Below are positions 32,224 through 43,805 of a stretch of DNA of 64,000 bases, piece after piece. The stretch is from NCBI RefSeq assembly GCF_001638985.1, contig NW_017265140.1, positions 1,116,001 to 1,180,000 of the forward strand, written 5' to 3'. A model generated the notes under the pieces. The model worked only from the letters and a program-made list of their open reading frames with translations. It did no database searches and was not told where the DNA came from. Both the position numbers and the translations under genes were made by a program. Each line of letters opens with the position of its first letter. Position 1 is the stretch's first letter. The stretch is from Phycomyces blakesleeanus NRRL 1555(-). Its lineage: Eukaryota > Mucoromycota > Mucoromycetes > Mucorales > Phycomycetaceae.

Positions 32224-34270
32224 GCAACAGCAGCAACGACAAACAAACAACACTTCTCCCAGATGTTTTCATCACGGACAATAAAAAAGCATTGAGAAAT
32301 GCTATTACTCAAGTCTTTCCTGAGTCGAAGCAGTTGTTGTGCTATAAGCATATCAAAGACAACTTTAAAAAGCAATTGCTTCTGATGATGAAGGGAGACG
32401 AGAGTAGCGAAAAGAGAGACCTGTTGGATAAGCTGTCAGAATTCCTTGACCGAATTGCTTTAAAATGCATTACACATCAAAAAGTAAAAAACGAAACAAA
32501 TGGATACCTTGAATTTGCAAAGGAAAATTGCAAAGACCAGGGAAAAGCTGCTAGTGCTTTTTTTGAGAAGTACGTATAAATTTTTTAAATTTGATGTAAA
32601 CAGTATTTAACTATAAAAAATCGTGTTTTTTTAATATACTTTATCAGAAAAATGAAAGACAAGGAAAACTGGGTGAACATGTATGTTTACAAACATGCCC
32701 ATATTGGCAATCGCACGTCAGACCGTGCAGAAAGTGCCCATGCTTCTCTTAAGCATTCTCTTGGTACTTCCTCGGGTAAACTGAAGACAGTTACCCTTAA
32801 AGTAAAAAAGTAGTATGACGAGTTGATAAGTTTATTCTATACTATTTTATGCATTTATTGGTTATAATATATTTATAAATTGTACAGGTTGCAGATCGCA
32901 AGCATTGGCTAATGGTGGAAAGCCTTGGAGAAGGAACAAAAATTGTGTTTGATAAAGTCAATGCCACCAGACTAAATGACATCCGTCTTAAAGTCTGTAG
33001 ATTTGCAATGGATCAAATCAAATTAGAATTATCCAAATCCATTATACCCGAAAAACTAGCCAAAGAGTGCAAATGCCTCATACAATACAACTACCTGCTT
33101 CCTTGTTACCACACACTCGCCAAATTCGATACCATCCCAATCTCCTGCATCCCAAGACGCTGGAGAAAAAACTATCTAGAAGGAGAAAGTAATATATATA
33201 ATAATAGCAATAATTACGTGACGATTTTCTCATATAACATTTTATTATGTAGACCATTTAACTATCCAAAATGCAACCCCAGTACCCCCAAACATCAACA
33301 ATATCAAACCAATAACCCCAGAATTCAACTATGCTCTTGAACTTATTTGCGAACATTTCGCCAATGCTCAGAGCGAACAAGAACAAATCAATATATACCA
33401 ATTGATAGAAAAAACTTTGAAACAAATCGACGCACAGAAACTCGAAAACCTTAAGGGCCAAACAGTAGTTGAAGCCATTAAAGGCCGACCAAAAAATACT
33501 AAGCGCAAGATGGTTGCATTAAAGCATTGCATCAATACCAAAAAAGAAAAAATCACAAAAAAAATTAAAACAGAAAAAGAACAAAAAAAGTAAGATTTTA
33601 ATGTTGTTTAGATTTAATTTACTAAATCTTTGCTTTGTTTTCTAGGCAAAAAATATCCTCAGCTAAAGAGCAAAAAGCCATAAAAAATATTATCAACCTT
33701 GGGTCACCATGCGATCCCACATTACTAACAAATCTCACAATCGCACCAAAACATATATCAACAATCTTTTCTCCTGAAGAAGACGGAAATTGTGGGTACA
33801 GGGCGATAGCAATGGAAGTGTACCAGGACCAGGAGGAGTGGTCAAAAGTAAAAGACAAAATGCTAGAAACATTTTTAAAGCACCAAAACAACTACTACCA
33901 CGGAAGAATAGAGCATGGCAATATGCCTGCATCCAATAACCCACTAATTCGCAGTCTCCAAGACAAGCGCTCACCTCTCCCCCAGCAACATTGGCTCGGT
34001 ACAATCGACCATCCTCAACTTGTAACCGATACATTTAGCAGAGCAGTGGCTGTATATTGGAATACTCCAATTGAAACAGGCGACTGTCTTTTTGTTCCAT
34101 TTGCTACCTTGCCAGAAAAAGTGGAACCGATAATTATTATCTTAGATGTAAACCACTTTCTTCTTGCCAAGCGCAAAAACACTCGAAATTTCTGCTGGCC
34201 AAAAATCAACCCCTTTCATAAAAGAATAATTCAAAAACATGGCCTTGAAGATTATTCTTTGATGTACTAA
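31224..34270 (+). CDS. MULE transposase-OTU protease fusion, intact, 920 aa
   Basis: Five exons join in phase with GT-AG introns of 56-86 bp: 31224-32569, 32648-32801, 32888-33188, 33253-33589, 33646-34270. Start chosen at ATG 31224 (MSNINNINNTNDF), the first ATG beyond the terminal repeat. Domains: N-terminal FAR1/WRKY-like finger with a HNHSI end; RNase H-fold DDE core with D261 (IIDATYKTN), D352 (FITDNKKAL) and E477 (DRAESAHASLKH); SWIM finger C561-x-C563...C573-x-H575; basic linker; and an OTU cysteine protease domain with D759-GNC762-GYRA and H883 (DVNHFLLA). OTU enzymes are deubiquitinases by family knowledge; a role here, such as stabilising the transposase, is inference. A CAA-rich stretch at 32190-32240 encodes about ten Asn. 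Confidence 0.85.
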
Positions 34271-34552
34271 CAATCAAGGTATGGCTTTTAAACTAGAATT
34301 ATCTTGAATTATACTAACTTTTCGTATATATCTTTTTTAGATTTTTTTTTTACTTTTTAGATTCTATATTTATCTCTATTATCAATATTCCCTTCTGTTT
34401 CTATTCAATTTATTATTATCTTTCTATTTATCTATATTTCTATATTTATCTTCTTTACAATCTTCCATTTTTATCTTTATATCTATCTCATTATCATTTT
34501 TTATATTTTTACAATCAACATTAATTTTGAAACATTTAACAAATATCAAGGC

Positions 34553-34761
34553 TGACCCCCCAAAAAAATGCGTCTAACATGCAAAACTAATTATATGTGA
34601 TGTCACGTCTAGTTCTTCAATTTGCTCGCTTTTGCATGTCTTATCAGTGTCCAATTTGTTGGTAACACTCCCAAAAGTCAATTATAGGTGACGTCACGTT
34701 TAATTCTCCCTTTTGGTCTTTTTTTGCATGTCCGACCCTAATTTTTCTTGCATGTCCATAT
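34553..34761 (-). repeat. Right terminal inverted repeat of MULE-OTU element 2, with two 91-bp units
   Basis: Palindromes at 34597 (GTGATGTCAC, one mismatch) and 34688 (GTGACGTCAC), again 91 bp apart. It is one unit shorter than the left terminus. Confidence 0.75.
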
Positions 34762-35712
34762 AGATCCCCAAAATATTACAGTTGCTGCAAATTAATATTG
34801 GGTGGATAGTGCTGTTGTTGGCATTTCGTAAATGTCTTTAGTCTTTGGTTTTACAGGAGTCGCAAGTTTAAACAAGCGATATTGAATATAAAGAACAAAG
34901 CTGCAAAGAAGAAGTGGATGTACCTTTGGCGTGTTAAATTCATCGATGTCCAAAAGGTACAATTCTCCGATCTTTTGTTTTACAAGAAGATGTCTGTAAA
35001 ATTTTCTCGGATACTCCCATGCCGTAAACTGCAAAAGCTGACATTTTATTTTTATTTTTGTATGCCTATCTTCAAAGACAATCTCCTTTTCACCCTTCAA
35101 CTCAATCCCCTTTCTATCCCGATTTTTTGTTTATTATTTTGTCTCTCAATTCTTCCCCCCCCCCCCCCCCCCCCCCCCCCCTTTTTTTTTTTTCTTGTTT
35201 GTCCAAAAAAGAGGAAAGTCACATCGTCTCGATCTCAAGTAAAAACATGGTGATGGTTATATTTATATATAAAAGGTGTTTAATTCCCCTTTAACGTATC
35301 TTTCAACTATAAATAAAATCATAAATTTAAAGCAATTGATCCCTAATTTATTAACAATACAAGGCTTGAATTGAAATCTGATATGACTATGTATTAAACA
35401 TTGGTTTTGTTTGTGAAATGAAGAATGAAAGAAAATAAAGGGAGTAGAGGTTGATTGGGTTTGTTGAATAAAAAGGCGGAATAGACTGAATGTATAATTT
35501 TGGTACTTTATATTTTGAAATATAAAACCAAGGTAACCAGCCTGGTTGGTTAATACTTTCGAGTACATTATGATTATTATTATTTTTGTATCTGTTGAAA
35601 GGTATTGTTATATAAATATCTTGATATCTCGGTGGAACTGTTTCACTTGATAAATACCAGTTACCTTTAATTTTTTGTTTTGTTTTTGTTGTTTCCTTCT
35701 TTGTGTATTTAA

Positions 35713-35756
<44 letters not shown>

Positions 35757-36207
35757 GAAAGATTTTCCATGTCCATCTTGGTTACATCAACAAGAGCATA
35801 TCTTTGTTTAGAATAATAAAACAATCAACAAAACAACAAACAAAAACAAAAACAAAGAAGCAATCAACTTGGACATATAGATAAGTAAATTCTATTTATT
35901 AAAAAGCAGCACAGCACATAGTACATATAATACATATAATACACATTACGCAGTATGCAATACACAATACAAACATACAGCCTAAAATAGATATAAGAAA
36001 ATAATAATAAGATTAACAGTGAATAAGAGTAAGAGTAATATTATTAGTAATAGTAATAGTAATAGTTTTGTAGTCATGGTGACAAAAGGAATATATAGTA
36101 ACATATATATATATATGTAAAAAAAATCATAATAACAATAACAATAATAATAATAGTAATTCTTTTTTTTTTGCTTTTTTCTTCTTCCTTTGTATTTTAG
36201 GTTTGTC
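34762..36207. other. Intergenic: orphan open fragment, C27 tract, CAA microsatellite
   Basis: A minus-strand open stretch (about 35120-34792) reads KIKCQLLQFTAWEYPRKFYR and ends TTALSTQY, with no ATG. It may be an exon remnant cut off by the adjacent transposon, or chance. A run of 27 C followed by 12 T spans 35155-35193. A (CAA)n tract lies at about 35718-35757. No complete gene recognised. Confidence 0.5.
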
Positions 36208-38190
36208 CTATGAGGGTTTTAGTGACACTCGAGAAGAGAATCTTTGGAGTAGTCGTGCACTTCTTCTGGTTATTAAAGGAGGTGGACCAGAATTGGATTG
36301 AAGAGTTTGATTTAATGACTGTGACTGTATTTGTAGCTGTAGCTGTGGCTGTGATTTCGACCGAAACTGGGGCGGCGACTTGGATGAAGATCTTGACCTT
36401 GACCTTGACCTTGACCTTGACGTTTGCTTTGGATTTGGATTTGGATTTGATGACAATTGTGAGTGTGGTGGTAAAAGTGGCATTGGGACTGGAATTGTCA
36501 GTGGAGGTAAAGGCAGAGGTCGTGATGGAAGAGGAGGTAGAGCTGGATAATAGAGAGGAGAAGGAGGTGAAGATTGTGTAACTGATACCAAAGAGCTGCA
36601 TGAATCTATGCATTGCAAATCGTCATTCTGTGTGTACTCTAATCTGGTTGACAACTTGGTGTCAGGGGTCAATCTTTGACTCGGCTGTTCCAGAGATGAC
36701 TCAAAGTATGTAGACTGCTTACCATCACTAGTTGACGATGATAATAATGATGATGATTGTTCTGATAGTGACAACAATGAAGATGAGGATGACGTAGTAG
36801 TAGTACTATTAGTATTAGTATTAATATTAGCTGCTAATATTCTTGTTGTATTAATGCCAATAAGAGGTGCGTGAGGGGTGAGAGGGCTGGGAGGAGTGGG
36901 CTCCTGAGATACGGATCCGATGTGAAGAGAATGAAGGCTGTCTCCACTCAGGACAGGTACATAGAATTGCTGCATTAGGGCTTGATAGGGTGACGATGAT
37001 GTGGGCGAGGATGGGCGGCGGACCATGGAAGAGGGAGAGGGTCGGGAGGGTACTGTGAGATGACCCTTTTGGTTTGTGAACTGCATTGACAATGCACGAT
37101 GATTCGGCGTATGGTCTTTCCATCCACGGAGGAGGAGAACATCAAGATTGTCAATCATCAGGATCCACAATTCAGTCCAACGTCGGTTACGCTCAACGAC
37201 GCCAATCATATCCGACTTCATCAGAACCTTGGTCTTCTTTTTCTTCAGGGCGTCCGGAAGATCCTTGAGGGTGTGTTCGAGACCGGCACATACCGGGGCC
37301 AGTACGGTGGCCAGTGCCTCGGGGTTCATCTTGTTGACCGTCTCGTGTTCTCTGATGTGCGAGACGAGAATAAAGATATAGCGTAAGAGGTGGTTGTGGG
37401 CAACTGGGAGGTCGGCAATCAAGAGCGCGACAAGATTTATAGCCTCTACAGGAGATCGGCACATTTCTATTGTTGTTTTTTTTTTTAAAAAAAAAATTCA
37501 TTTATATATTTAGTTTTGTGCATTAAACCAAATGTTTTATAGTGACTTGCCTGTTGTTTGAAGAAACTGTTCATGAACAGCCATTGGAATCACAGAGTCT
37601 GGTAGGTTTCGAAGATACTTTTTGACTACGCTGGTTATGGAGTGGATGTCGTAGTTGGTTAGGTCGAGATATTTGCCATATGTCGGTGGTTGATCAAATG
37701 CGTCTTGAAGGCGAGACACTTCCGAAGCTGCACCTGATAGGCGAAAGATACCTTCGAAATAAAGACCTTGATAGATACAAGGTATCTGTGTTTGTTACAC
37801 AACACACATAAAATAAAAGACAAAAAGAGAAGAAGTGTGTTTCATACCTCTTTTAATGATCTCTGTGAAGCAACGGTGAACAGGGGATGGAACGCAAAGA
37901 TCAAGTGGAGGGTGGAATGAGGTTGAGCCACACATGGCTGCATATTCGAGCGGCGCACCAAAAATGCCCTTGATCATTGATGCTATAAAAGAAATAAATG
38001 TGGGTTACTGCTGATTGTGATTATTGTGATTGTTTGGTATGGTATGGTATGGTATGGGCTTACCTTTGGGTTGAACCGAATTGTAGGTTGTGTAATTGGA
38101 GTAAAAGAACTGCTTGCTTTTGATGAGCAGGAGGAGAGGGTTCATTGACCACTTTCTGTCTGGTTTGAAGGAAGTTTCGGAAGAACGCAT
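36208..38190 (-). CDS. RhoGAP-domain protein, about 578 aa
   Basis: Four exons in phase: 38190-38064, 37982-37848, 37766-37551, 37466-36208. The RhoGAP fold occupies roughly residues 48-240: FGAPLEYAAMC, CFTEIIKRGLYFEGIFRLSG with the arginine finger at R96, then YDIHSITSVVKKYLRNLPDSVIP and PVAHNHLLRYIFILVSHIREHE with NKMNPEALATVLAP. It should stimulate GTP hydrolysis by a Rho/Cdc42-type GTPase and so act in polarity or the actin cytoskeleton. The C-terminal 300 residues are low-complexity: Ser/Pro/Thr-rich, then an RSRSRSRSRSR stretch encoded by a 6-bp repeat near 36385-36425. The third intron has a GC donor (GCAAGT at 37550). Start chosen as the first ATG in phase with exon 2. Confidence 0.85.
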
Positions 38191-40107
38191 GATGTTCTTT
38201 GCTTTCTTTTGGGTATCTTTAAGAGTATGTATAAAGATATGGTGGTGAGGATAGAAAGACAGAAAGAAGAGGACAAGACAAGTAGGACGATCAAGGTATA
38301 GAAGTATATTAGAGATCTGAAGAATGAAGAATGAAGAAAGATGAAAATGATCTTCCTTTTGATTAGACAGCAAAACAATACATATACAAAAGCAAGTGAA
38401 AGAGAGTGAAAAAGAACAAGGCTATACTCAAGTGGTACTTTGAATCAAGTAAAAACCAAAAACCAAAAGAAGAGGGAATTGGGCGCTTTGTCCAATTTGG
38501 CACGAAAACAACTTGCCTTTTTCCTTGATCTGTGTGACTATAAGAATGTATACAATTGAACAGATTATAGTAATATATAAAAAAAAAATAAGAAAAGTAA
38601 ATCAAAAATAGAGAGCGTATCTGGCTCTGATTTTCTGTACAAAATGTTCAGATAGGATACAGACATGAATAAATGAATGTAAATGTAAATGCGATGTTAT
38701 GCTATGCCATGCCATGTTATGCTATAAGTTGGGTTGGGATGGGATGCGATGGGATGCGATAATCTGTGTAAAGTGAGGTCATTATTTTCTTTTTTTTGAG
38801 TTTTTTCTTGTTTAAATATCCCAAAAAAAAAATAAGATAAGATACCTAATATTACCTCCTTTTTAATTCCTTTCTACATACTTGACTAATCTATACATAT
38901 TTATACTTGTTTTGGCTTTTATTAACGATAGTAAGAATATGAAAAACAGTAATGACTGTAGTAGAGACAGTAATGGTCGTGTCGGAATCAGACTCGTACG
39001 CATAATCAACAGCCAATAGTACTAGTACCGGCACAATCGATATGAAAATCAAAAACAACAAGCAATTAAAAGCGTAAAAGAGAAGCGGGCTAGTGCCAGT
39101 TGAAGCAGAAGGAAAAGCAAAGGCAAAAGCAAAAGCACCCGCACCAGCATCAGCAAAAGCACCAGCACCAGCACCAGCACCAGCATCATCATCAGCATCA
39201 TCACCAGCAAAAGCATCACCAGCAGCGCAAGAACCAGCATTAGTATCAACATTAACATCAAGATCAGGAAAGGATGTGTGTCCCTGCATAAAGCCTGAAT
39301 TAGATTGTTATTCTTTTGATAATCTAATATAAATAAATAAATAACTGGGCACACAGATTTGAGTTGACGTGTGGCAACTTAAAATAATAATAATAATAAT
39401 AATAATATGTGTGTGGATCCAATGCAACCCCCCCTCTAACTAACTAACTCACTCACTCACTCACTCTCTTTCTGCCTGCCTGGCTGCCTGTATGTATGTC
39501 TGCCTGTCTGTCTGTCTATTTGTCTCCGCTTCCCCTTAAGACACACACATACACACAAATACACAAAAACACATACAAGTACAAATGCAAAATACAAACA
39601 AACAAACAAAAATACAAATACAAATGTAAATACAAAATGTACAAAATATACAAAATGTACAAAATATACAAAATGTACAAATTTCACATCCCTTCATCCC
39701 TTTTTATTTATTTATTTTATATTATAATCCAAAATTCTCCCTCTATCTCTGTTTCTCTCACTATCTTTTAACCTCCCTCCCTCTCTCCCTCCCTCTCTCC
39801 CTCTCTGTCTCTGATTTTCTCCCTCCCTCGTGAAAGTGAAAGTGAAAAATACAAATATATAAATTTGTATTTCCAATTCGATCGTATTTAAAGCCTCTTC
39901 ATCAATCGCATCTCGACCTTTCTCTTTCTCTTTCTCTTTCTCTTTCGTTCTATTGCCTTGTTGCTTATATTAAAAAAGCAAGAAAAAAAAAAGAAAAAAT
40001 TGATCAATTGATTTAATTGAGATTAATTATTACTATTATATATATACACACACACACACAAGCAAGAACGAGAAATAAAATAAATTGAACGAGCTTGTTT
40101 CTTTGAT
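38191..40107. other. Divergent promoter region between RhoGAP and ELO genes
   Basis: Holds many simple repeats: ATGGTATGGT-like and TGGGATGCGATG runs near 38700-38760, an AGCACCAGC-type tract at 39110-39230, TACAAA/ACAAAATGT repeats at 39570-39680, and pyrimidine-rich CTCCCTCC/CTTTCT stretches at 39770-39950 just upstream of the ELO start. The AGCACCAGC tract is open on several frames but has no start or splice context that persuades me it is coding. Confidence 0.5.
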
Positions 40108-41363
40108 ATGAATGTCACCAGTAGACCCTTCCAGTTCTCACCAGAGACACCCTTTGGTCTTCACCTCTACCCGATCTTTGAAAAGATTTATGAAGCCGGA
40201 GTAGGAAAGCCGGCATCTGATTTCAGGTTTACTTCTGGAGTCACTCAATTCTCAACCACAACTGAAGGTAAGCCAATATTGTATATATATATATATATAT
40301 CGTCTTCTTAACACCAATACGTTTGTGTAGTGGTCGTGACATGCTTGACATACTACGCTGTCATTTTTGGTGGTCGTTACCTGATGACCAATGTTCCAGC
40401 CTTCCGGCTCAGTACCCTCTTCCAGATCCACAATGCCCTCCTGACCCTGGTTTCAGGATCCCTACTGGCCCTGATGGTCGAACAAATCTTCCCAAAGATC
40501 TATCGTCACGGTTTGTTCTACTCTGTCTGTGCCGAAGAAGCCTGGACTCAGCCTCTAGAACTGCTCTACTATCTCAATTATCTTGTCAAGTACTGGGAAT
40601 TGGCAGATACTTTGTTTATGGTTGCCAAGAAGAAGAAACTTGGTAAGTTTTTTTTTAAAAAAAAAAGAAAAGAAAAAGTCTAATCAAACAATTAATATAT
40701 ATATATTTATAATACAATTAGAGTTCCTCCATTATTTCCACCATAGTATGACAATGGTACTTTGTTACGTCCAACTAGAAGGCAGGACTTCAGTGGTAAG
40801 CTAATATATAAGAAAAGGGGAAAAAAGAGGAGGTATAGATAAAGAAGGGGGGATATGGTTTTGTATTGTTTGTATATATAAAAGACTATAGTTAATAATC
40901 ATTATTATTATTATTTTTTAAAAAAAAATTTAAAATCATTGTATAGTCGTGGGTCCCAATCGTTCTCAATTTGACTGTCCACGTATTGATGTACTACTAT
41001 TACTTCCGTACTGCATCTGGAGTCAGGATCTGGTGGAAAAAATACTTGACCACGATGCAGATCACTCAGTTTATCATTGATCTGTTTGTGATCTACTTTT
41101 GCACTTATGTTCTCTTGGCCGGCCACCATCTGCCAAGCATCTCAAATCTGGGAACCTGCGCAGGCACCGATGCATCGGCTCTCTTTGGCTGTGGACTCTT
41201 GACCTCATACCTCTTCCTCTTCATCAGCTTCTACAAGGCCACATACAAGCAAAAAGCAGCCGCAAACACGGGTGGTGCCCAACAACAACAACAGCAGCAG
41301 CAGCAGCCAGCCTCAAAGATTACTGAACAGCAGCAATTGCCAAAGAGTAAAAAGATCTTTTAA
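40108..41363 (+). CDS. ELO-family very-long-chain fatty acid elongase (3-ketoacyl-CoA synthase), about 320 aa
   Basis: Four exons: 40108-40267, 40331-40642, 40722-40795, 40947-41363, all in phase. It condenses malonyl-CoA with acyl-CoA in the ER membrane, the first step of fatty-acid elongation. Visible features: several hydrophobic membrane segments (VVVTCLTYYAVIFGGRYLM, LLYYLNYLVKYWELADTLFM), the invariant histidine box HYFHH at the start of exon 3, the TxxQ-like TTMQITQF motif and a glycine/Cys-rich last segment. The tail has a glutamine run encoded by CAA/CAG and ends KKIF, a KKxx-type ER-retrieval signal. Length fits fungal ELO proteins. The pyrimidine-rich stretch ahead of the ATG resembles a strong fungal promoter, which is inference. 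Confidence 0.92.
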
Positions 41364-42093
41364 AAAAAATAATATTTTAAAGTGTTTCCATTTCAAATTC
41401 TTGTGTGTGAAAATATAAATCACCAAAAAAGAAACACTATATAGTACATTACACCACAAACAAACTATATTACACTTCACTTCACTTACATCCCACTACA
41501 GTCACATATCAATACACATCTTCCTCACCACAAATACCACCAGTATCACAATATACACCTCTTTGTTCTTTATCTTGACAAACCAAAAAAAAAAAAAAAA
41601 ACACGTATATAAAGAATATACTTTTTTTGTTGTTGTTGTTTTGAAATCTTATTGTTACTATTATGTTTCAAATTATCAGATAAATAAAACACAAAATATA
41701 ACCATTTTCAAACAGTAGATAAATAAATAAACAGCCTTTATTATTATTAGAAGCATTGATTTTCATCATGTTTTCTGCTTCTTCTTATAAAAATACATTG
41801 ACCACCCCCTTAAAAACCTTTTTTTTTATATCCATGTTTGTATGTTTATATGTACGTATGGAATGGTATGGAATGGTATGTATAAAGACGTGTATATATA
41901 TTATATAGATAGATAGTCCCTTTGTGTCCGTCTGTCTGTCTGTCTGTCTGTCTGTCTTTCTCTTTGTTTCTTTATATATAGATATAAATATTTGGTATTT
42001 TTCATGTGTGCTATGTTGCACTGTACCGTACTGCAGTGTTGTATATATCTTATTTATATATATATATATATATTCACATGGAAATTGTGTGAC
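41364..42093. other. Convergent 3' region between ELO and PC-esterase-like genes
   Basis: AT-rich, with a GTCT microsatellite near 41930-41956 and TATATA runs. No gene seen. Confidence 0.5.
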
Positions 42094-43171
42094 TCAGATA
42101 TTCGGATTTTCGAGTTCCAAAAACAACTTGTAGAGAATCTGAACCCAGGCATCCAATGGACCTGGAATACAATATCTCAAGCAATCCTGGCCTCCCACAT
42201 GTCCATCAGGCCGGACATCCGTCAGCGCTCCCAAATCCACATAGACGCCTCCGACTGCCTCGACCATTGCCTTGGCCATCGCATTCCGTCTCCGGAGCTC
42301 GCTCCAGCCAAACGGCAGCAGCTTCTCCTGATCATCCGTCAGTCTCTGGTCCAGAGGCCCACCTTTGTCACTTGCACCGCCTGTGGTTGTATCGTCACAG
42401 TGGGGGTGACCAATAGACGACGACCGGTAGATGATCAGCATGTCCGGCACTGTCTCACGTAATACCCTCAGAGTGTTTGACAAGGTCCGCGTAAACACAG
42501 CGTCGGTTTCTCTCACAGGAGATCGATTTAAGATCATGACCGGGTACGCAGTAATGATATTCGTCGGCACAAACGGCCACTCGACAATATCTACTGCAGG
42601 GTGCTCTCCTGCACTATCCAGTCGACGGTTAATCGACAGGATATCATTGCGAAGATAACGCAAGTGAGTCTCTGGCTCAGTACAGATACTGTGTTCTATA
42701 TTTTGATTATTATTTTTTTAAAAAAATAAAATAAAATAAAAACAAAACAAAACAAAATGTCTGAAGAGGTTAGATTATATTAATTTTTCTTAAAGAAATA
42801 ATATTTACATATAACTAGATACATATTGATCAATTTATTTACTTTATGTAGCTATGCTTTGTGTGTAGATTTGTCCAATTCATTTCGATCAATTCACAAT
42901 AATTATATAATTATTATGCACACAAAATATATACATTACATACCCTACACTCATTAACACCCCCCTTCACTATACACACATATAATGATAATAATACTTT
43001 TACCTTTGCAGTTCAATTCACCAAAGCATACAGTCGGTCCATCGCGCATTGCATCAAGGAGAATTTCATGGAGCTGGTACTGAACAAGATCTCCGACAAG
43101 CAAAAGATGCCTTCCATTAAGAACCTCGCACCACTTTTGTACATCCACCTTTTCTGGCAGTGGACACGACA

Positions 43172-43203
<32 letters not shown>

Positions 43204-43805
43204 CTGGTCTTCCAGGAGTACTCTGTTGCCGGTCGATGGCTTGATTTCGGATTGGTCTTGTAAAACTTCTTGTCGCACTTGCCATAGACCGGATCTTGCA
43301 TGTGTGTCAGTCTAAAGGCATTTTCTGCATCCTTGACCCACTCGCCCTGTCCTGTCCAGCATTCAACCAAGGCTCTGAGCCTGTCCGCCTTTTCTGTAGT
43401 TGTCATCCGGCTACCAGGGATTCCGACTATCTCTCCGACCCGTTCGACCATTGACGCCCTGGCATCTGCCACGGCCTTGTCCTGGAGTTGCTGGCGCTCG
43501 GTGCTCGAGAGATCTTTGGTGGTGAACTTGTCTGAGATATGAGGGATATCTAAGGCCGGGTGCGACTGCGTGTACCAAGGAAAGTCAAGTCGTCCGGACC
43601 CTTTTTCGTTCTTTTGACCAGGTGTAGTATTTGGTGATGACAAAAAGGATGATGACGATTGTTGTTGTTGTTGTTGTTGTTGATCTTCTTGTGAGTTCCA
43701 TAGTGTCACACCAAAATGGTAGACAAGAGCCAGACCAAGGAAGTAAAGTATAAATCTAGTCCATCTCAATCTTCTCCACGTCAAGGACATCAAGAGACGT
43801 GACAT
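42094..43805 (-). CDS. PC-esterase/TBL-like (GDSL-like) type II membrane protein, about 467 aa
   Basis: Two exons: 43805-43004 and 42695-42094. A single hydrophobic anchor near residues 17-36 (ILYFLGLALVYHFGVTL) after a basic N-terminus predicts a Golgi/ER type II membrane protein with a lumenal catalytic-type domain. A Gln/Ser linker follows. The domain has LLLVGDLVQYQLHEILLD, FGELNCK, YPVMILNRSP and DGHVGGQDCLRYCIPGPLDAW, matching the start and end blocks of plant TBL/PMR5 PC-esterases, which O-acetylate polysaccharides. The Ser of the GDS motif is Leu (L240) and the His of DxxH is Arg (R441), so the usual acyltransferase chemistry is doubtful. Substrate unknown; possibly cell-wall or glycan related. 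Confidence 0.75.

Larger units (their letters stand above)
30861..34761 (+). mobile_element. MULE-OTU element 2, apparently intact (3.9 kb)
   Basis: Long inverted termini flank one intact plus-strand gene. Left terminus about 30861-31140, right about 34553-34761; both contain GACATGCAAAA...GACCAAAAGGGAG, GTGACGTCAC palindromes, TTGGGAGTGTTACCAAC and an inner TTTTGGGGGGATCAG/CTGACCCCCCAAAA edge. I could not fix the outermost base or a target-site duplication by eye. The gene between the termini has no stop or frameshift, making this the only transposon in the window that looks capable of coding. Confidence 0.8.

Noticed and set aside
35387..35824. Poly-Cys frame on the minus strand
   Set aside because: The Cys run is a translation of the CAA/TTG microsatellite at 35718-35757; no domain on either side.
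39093..39332. Ala/Pro/Lys-rich frame (and its Val/Leu/Ala shadow on the other strand) near 39.1-39.3 kb
   Set aside because: Generated by a GCACCAGC-type tandem repeat, with no start, intron or conserved context. It lies in the promoter gap between two divergent genes.
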